From Pseudomonadota bacterium (GTDB lineage Bacteria > Pseudomonadota > Gammaproteobacteria > Xanthomonadales > Xanthomonadaceae), in NCBI GenBank assembly GCA_023393895.1, contig JAEXBT010000213.1, positions 1 through 10,370 of the forward strand: a stretch of DNA of 10,370 bases. Direction: 5' to 3'. Under the pieces are notes generated by a model. It was not told where the DNA came from. It made no database searches and saw only the letters and a list, made by a program, of their open reading frames with translations. Below are positions 7,602 to 10,370 of this stretch, one piece after another. The position numbers and the translations under genes are program-made. Position 1 is the stretch's first letter; every line of letters begins with the position of its first letter.

Positions 7602-8093
7602 TCAGGGAGCGGTGTCGGGGATCCGCGCAAGCATGTGCTCGGCGGTGGAGGCGCGCAGTTCGCCCGGCGCTTCCACCTGCAGGTCGCGCACGATGCCGTT
7701 GTCGATGTAGAGCGCGTAACGCTTGCTGCGCAGTCCCATGCCGTAGGCGCTGGCGTCCATCTGCAGGCCCATGGCGCGGGTCAGGTCGCCGTTCCCGTCG
7801 GCGAGCATCAACAGGCCGTCCGGCACCTGCTGGGATTCCCCCCAGGCGTGCATCACGAACGGGTCGTTGACCGAAACGCACATGACCTCGATGCCGCGAC
7901 GGTGGAATGCATCGTAATGCTCGACGTAGCCGGGCAGATGGCGCTCGCTGCAGGTTGGGGTGAAGGCGCCGGGCACCGCGAACAGCACGGCGCGCTTGCC
8001 CTCGAACAGGGCATGGGTATCAATCTTCTCGACGCCACTGCGGATCGTCTGCAGCACGGCTTCGGGAATCCGGTCTCCCACTTCGATGGTCAT
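7602..8093 (-). CDS. Peroxiredoxin, Prx5 (type II) subfamily
   Basis: A thiol peroxidase of 163 residues that reduces hydrogen and alkyl peroxides using a cysteine regenerated by glutaredoxin or thioredoxin. The active-site signature PGAFTPTCS places the peroxidatic cysteine at C48, and the preceding VLFAVPGAF strand is typical. A second cysteine, C72, in EVMCVSVNDPFV is the position seen in type II peroxiredoxins. The arginine-containing GLRSKRYALYIDNG segment follows near residues 124-137. There is no fused glutaredoxin domain, unlike the Haemophilus-type hybrid. The start at 8093 is supported by AGAGG about 8 bases upstream. The gene leads a two-gene unit with the ferritin-like gene and is divergent from the J-domain gene. 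I find no convincing promoter or OxyR site: TAGACT (8130-8135, minus) is a possible -10 with no -35 at the right distance. Confidence 0.93.
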   Translation of the reverse strand: MTIEVGDRIPEAVLQTIRSGVEKIDTHALFEGKRAVLFAVPGAFTPTCSERHLPGYVEHYDAFHRRGIEVMCVSVNDPFVMHAWGESQQVPDGLLMLADGNGDLTRAMGLQMDASAYGMGLRSKRYALYIDNGIVRDLQVEAPGELRASTAEHMLARIPDTAP

Positions 8094-8175
8094 CGTGGCG
8101 GCCTCTGATGGCTCAGCGGATGTGGACGCAGTCTAGGCCGACGGTGTGAAAGGCGCCGTCAACATCGATGCGGTG

Positions 8176-8204
8176 CTTGAAGCCGCGGCCGTTCGGTCCC
8201 ATCT
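8176..8204 (+). promoter_or_regulatory. Candidate heat-shock (sigma-32, RpoH) promoter for the cbpA-like gene
   Basis: CTTGAAG (8176-8182) followed after 14 bases by TCCCATCT (8197-8204) closely matches the known sigma-32 pattern CTTGAA, 13-15 bases, CCCCATnT: six of six bases in the first element, and one mismatch in the second. Transcription would start near 8211, 25 bases before the J-domain start at 8236. J-domain co-chaperones are standard sigma-32 targets. It also argues against the longer open frame that begins at 8146. Confidence 0.65.
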
Positions 8205-8235
8205 TGTGACGATGCCGGCGCGGAGAGAGGGCGCG

Positions 8236-9126
8236 ATGCAGTTCAAGGACTACTACGAGATCCTGGGGGTGGAACCGGGGGCGGGCGAGGCGGAAATCAA
8301 GACCGCGTATCGCCGGCTGGCGCGCAAGTACCACCCGGACGTCAGCAAGGAGGCCGGCGCGGAGGAAAAGTTCAAGGCGGTCAACGAAGCCTACGAGGCG
8401 CTGCGTGATCCGCAGAAGCGCGCGGCGTACGACCAGCTGCGCGCGCGCGGCTACCGACCCGGTGACGAGGTGCCACCTCCGGGTGGTTTCGGGGGGCATG
8501 GCGGCGGCGGGCAGCCCGATTTCGACTTCGAGGAGATTTTCGCCGGCGGCGGCGCGGGCGGCGGATTCAGTGACTTCTTCGAGCAGGTGCTCGGGCGGGG
8601 CGGCTTCACGGGTGGACGCCAGCAGCGGCCGCAATCGCCGCGTGGCGATACCCGGGCGCGCCTCAGCGTGCCGCTGGAGGCGGTGTACCGCGGCGATTCG
8701 GTGCGCATCGGCATCAACGGCAAGTCACTGGACGTGAAGGTGCCCAAGGGCGTCCGCCCCGGCCAGGCCATCCGTCTGCGCGGGCAGGGCGGGCAGGGTG
8801 GCGACCTGCTGCTTGAAATCGACTACGCCGCCCATCCTCAGTTCGAGGTGGACGGCCGCAATCTCATCCACATCCTGCCGGTGACGCCTTGGCAGGCGGC
8901 GCTGGGCGACACCATCACCGTGCCGACGCTCGGTGGCGCGGTGGAGCTCAAGATTCCGCCGGGTTCGGAAGCAGGCCGCAAGCTGCGTCTGCGTGGCCGC
9001 GGGCTGCCGGGCGCCCAGCCGGGCGACCAGATTGTCGAGCTTGAAGTGGTGGCACCGGTGCCGCGCAACGAGCGGCAGACCGCGGCCTATGAGGACCTGC
9101 GCGAGGCGTTCTCAGGCGGCGGCTGA
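8236..9126 (+). CDS. cbpA: CbpA-type J-domain co-chaperone (DnaJ class B, no zinc finger)
   Basis: A cytosolic Hsp40 of 296 residues (E. coli CbpA 306) that stimulates DnaK ATPase and delivers substrates; E. coli CbpA also binds curved DNA. The J domain covers residues 1-70 with HPD at 33-35 ([10 protein letters not shown]). A Gly/Phe-rich segment runs about 80-135, including FDFEEIF and [10 protein letters not shown], and contains a PPP run at 80-82. Two beta-rich C-terminal substrate domains follow without any CxxCxGxG repeat, and no cysteine is seen, excluding DnaJ proper. Start 8236 is chosen because [12 protein letters not shown] is the usual beginning, AGAGAGG lies 5 bases upstream, and a sigma-32-like promoter lies inside the longer frame. 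CbpM, the CbpA inhibitor next to cbpA in E. coli, is not here; the convergent neighbour is a response regulator whose stop codon abuts this one. Confidence 0.92.
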   Translation: MQFKDYYEILGVEPGAGEAEIKTAYRRLARKYHPDVSKEAGAEEKFKAVNEAYEALRDPQKRAAYDQLRARGYRPGDEVPPPGGFGGHGGGGQPDFDFEEIFAGGGAGGGFSDFFEQVLGRGGFTGGRQQRPQSPRGDTRARLSVPLEAVYRGDSVRIGINGKSLDVKVPKGVRPGQAIRLRGQGGQGGDLLLEIDYAAHPQFEVDGRNLIHILPVTPWQAALGDTITVPTLGGAVELKIPPGSEAGRKLRLRGRGLPGAQPGDQIVELEVVAPVPRNERQTAAYEDLREAFSGGG

Positions 9127-9492
9127 TCAGTCGCCGAGCACGCCGCTGATGGCTTCGGAGAGTTCAGCCTCGGTGAAGGGCTTGGTCAGATAGCCCTTCG
9201 CGCCCTGGCGCATGCCCCACACCTTGTCGGTTTCCTGGTCCTTGGTGGTCACCAGGATGACCGGGATGTGCGCGGTGGTTTCATTGCGGGTGATCGCGCG
9301 GGTGGCCTGGAACCCGTTGAGGTTGGGCATGACCACATCCATCAGGATCAGTTCCGGGACCTCGGACTTTGCGAGTTCGACGCCCTGTGCGCCATCTTCG
9401 GCGGTCAGGCATTCGTGCCCCAGCTTCTCCACGATGCGGCGGATGCCCATCAACTGCGAGGGTGAGTCATCAATGACCAGGATGCGCGCCAT
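9127..9492 (-). CDS. pilH: PilH-like single-domain response regulator (CheY family)
   Basis: A stand-alone receiver domain of 121 residues with no output domain. The phospho-acceptor is D52 in LILMDVVMP, with acidic D8/D9, T82/T83 in VILVTTKDQ and K104 in YLTKPF, so it should be phosphorylatable. It resembles Pseudomonas PilH over its whole length, sharing MARIL-IDDSP, NLNGFQATR and TTKDQETDKVWG. PilH acts downstream of the Pil-Chp chemosensory kinase ChpA in controlling type IV pilus twitching. Here it is outside any pil cluster, so it could be a paralogue with another partner. The start at 9492 has AAGGGGA six bases upstream and a sigma-70-like promoter behind it. Its stop codon directly abuts that of the convergent J-domain gene. 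Family call is firm; the pilH assignment is moderate. Confidence 0.85.
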   Translation of the reverse strand: MARILVIDDSPSQLMGIRRIVEKLGHECLTAEDGAQGVELAKSEVPELILMDVVMPNLNGFQATRAITRNETTAHIPVILVTTKDQETDKVWGMRQGAKGYLTKPFTEAELSEAISGVLGD

Positions 9493-9516
9493 ACGGGTTC
9501 CCCTTGTGTTGAGCGC

Positions 9517-9545
9517 ATTCTAGCCGCTGCCAGCGCGCGCGTGAA
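9517..9545 (-). promoter_or_regulatory. Candidate sigma-70 promoter for the PilH-like gene
   Basis: On the minus strand TTCACG (9540-9545, four of six bases of TTGACA) is followed after exactly 17 bases by TAGAAT (9517-9522, five of six). Transcription would start near 9510, about 18 bases before the ATG, leaving room for AAGGGGA. This gives the regulator a promoter separate from the upstream reductase gene. Confidence 0.55.
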
Positions 9546-9551
9546 TGGGCC

Positions 9552-10370
9552 TCAGAGACGGACCAGCGTCCGCCCCAGCGAGCCGCCGGCCAGCATGCGC
9601 CCGAACACGGCCGGCAGCCCGGCCAGATCGGTCTCGTGGGTGCAGATGGCGGAGGGGTCGTGCGGCTTCCAGTCGCTGGCGAGGTGCGCCCAGATCGCCT
9701 CGCGGATGTCGCGCGCGGTGCCGGCGGAAGCGACGCCGAGCAGTGACACGCCGCGGATGATGAAGGGCATCACCGTCGCCGGCAGCTCGGCGCTGGCAGC
9801 CAGGCCGGCAGTCGCGACGTTGCCATAGGGCGCGGTCTGCGCCAGCAGGCTGGCCAGCATCGGGCCGCCCACGTTGTCGAGCCCGCCGCCGAAGCGGGCC
9901 GAGGCCATTGGCCCAGTGGCGGCCAGTGCATCGCGGCCGAGCACCTGGGCGGCACCCAGGGATTGCAGGTAACCGGTCTGGTCGGCCTTGCCGCTGATTG
10001 CATGCACCTCGTAGCCGGCTTTGGAGAAGATCGCGATGGCCAGCGAACCGACGCCACCGCTCGCGCCGGTGACGGCGACCGGCCCAAGCGCCGGCGACTG
10101 CCGGTTCTCCTGCATCCGGAACAGCGCCAGCGCGGCAGTGAAGCCGGCAGTGCCGAGGATCATCGATTCACGCAGGGAGAGGCCATCGGGCAGGGCGATC
10201 GCCCATTTCGATTCAAGACGCGCGTACTCCGCGTAGCCGCCATCGCGGGTTTCCGACAGGCCGCAGCCAGTGACCAGCACTGCGTCGCCTTCGCGGAATG
10301 CCGGGTCCGTCGATTGCACCACGTGGCCTGCCACGTCGATCCCGCCCACCAGCGGGAACCGGCGCAGGAT
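9552..10370 (-). CDS. acuI: MDR-family NADPH reductase, AcuI/YhdH type (acrylyl-CoA reductase-like); N-terminus outside window
   Basis: Visible are 272 C-terminal residues; the frame is open to the right edge. About 50-55 residues of the family's roughly 325 are missing. AcuI/YhdH enzymes reduce acrylyl-CoA to propionyl-CoA with NADPH and belong to the zinc-free quinone-oxidoreductase branch of medium-chain dehydrogenases. Landmarks in visible order resemble E. coli AcuI: RRFPLVGGIDVAGHV, GCGLSETRDGGYAEYARL, MILGTAGFTAALAL, the Rossmann signature TGASGGVG at visible residues 101-108, then YLQSLGAAQVLGRD, ATVMPFIIRGVSLLGV and the end GRTLVRL. No zinc-binding cysteine cluster is seen, as expected. 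The segment from the Rossmann fold to the C-terminus is complete. The PilH-like gene lies 59 bases downstream with its own likely promoter. Substrate is inferred from the family; detoxification of acrylate or a related enoyl-CoA is plausible. Confidence 0.85.
   Translation of the reverse strand: MLRRFPLVGGIDVAGHVVQSTDPAFREGDAVLVTGCGLSETRDGGYAEYARLESKWAIALPDGLSLRESMILGTAGFTAALALFRMQENRQSPALGPVAVTGASGGVGSLAIAIFSKAGYEVHAISGKADQTGYLQSLGAAQVLGRDALAATGPMASARFGGGLDNVGGPMLASLLAQTAPYGNVATAGLAASAELPATVMPFIIRGVSLLGVASAGTARDIREAIWAHLASDWKPHDPSAICTHETDLAGLPAVFGRMLAGGSLGRTLVRL

Noticed and set aside
6963..8108. 381-codon plus-strand frame across the ferritin and peroxiredoxin genes
   Set aside because: It is antisense to two clearly recognisable proteins and has no domain, signal or ribosome binding site of its own.
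8094..8160. Promoter for the peroxiredoxin gene around TAGACT on the minus strand
   Set aside because: No -35 element lies at 16-18 bases: TTTCAC is about 10 bases away and TTGACG about 21. Too weak to call.
8146..8235. Thirty-codon upstream extension of the CbpA-like gene
   Set aside because: A J domain normally begins at [12 protein letters not shown]; the extension contains the sigma-32-like promoter, and the Shine-Dalgarno fits only the start at 8236.

Overview
The window reads as an ordinary, well-packed stretch of chromosome from a GC-rich gammaproteobacterium, most likely of the Xanthomonadaceae/Lysobacteraceae (Xanthomonas, Lysobacter, Luteimonas, Stenotrophomonas relatives). The basis is protein similarity recalled by eye (GyrA, a PilH-like regulator, DUF3011 secreted proteins), strong G/C at third codon positions, and long stop-free antisense frames typical of such genomes. 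There is no tRNA, rRNA, CRISPR array, transposase, integrase or attachment site that I can see, and no stretch over 300 bases without a gene.

Layout. Positions 2-232 hold the 3' end of ligA (BRCT domain). Three bases later comes epmA, the EF-P beta-lysylation enzyme (236-1264). Next are two tandem genes for secreted DUF3011 proteins (1317-2090 and 2179-2997), each with a signal peptide and three copies of a four-cysteine module. Then mtnA (3026-4090, methionine salvage) and gyrA (4281-6932) follow on the same strand, probably with a promoter of its own before gyrA. A perfect 13-bp-arm hairpin (6949-6977) separates gyrA from a convergent minus-strand pair: a Prx5-type peroxiredoxin (7602-8093) followed by a non-haem bacterioferritin-like protein with a Lys/Ala-rich tail (6999-7574). 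Divergent from that pair is a CbpA-type J-domain protein (8236-9126) with a good match to a heat-shock sigma-32 promoter. It meets, stop codon against stop codon, a PilH-like single-domain response regulator (9127-9492, minus). Upstream of that regulator and cut by the window edge is an AcuI/YhdH-type reductase (9552-10370, minus).

How the genes work together. The peroxiredoxin-ferritin pair fits a peroxide and iron defence unit: one removes peroxide and the other stores or oxidises Fe(II). The J-domain gene looks heat-inducible. The remaining genes are housekeeping neighbours without one shared pathway. The mtnA-gyrA order matches what I recall from Pseudomonas; the gene after gyrA does not.

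I found no clearly new multi-gene system. The least-described item is the DUF3011 tandem pair (six modules, function unknown). The most practical observation is that GyrA carries Leu-Pro where E. coli has Ser83-Ala84 in the quinolone-resistance region. Two genes (DUF3011-A and mtnA) also have a -10-like hexamer exactly six bases before the ATG and no Shine-Dalgarno, suggesting leaderless transcripts.
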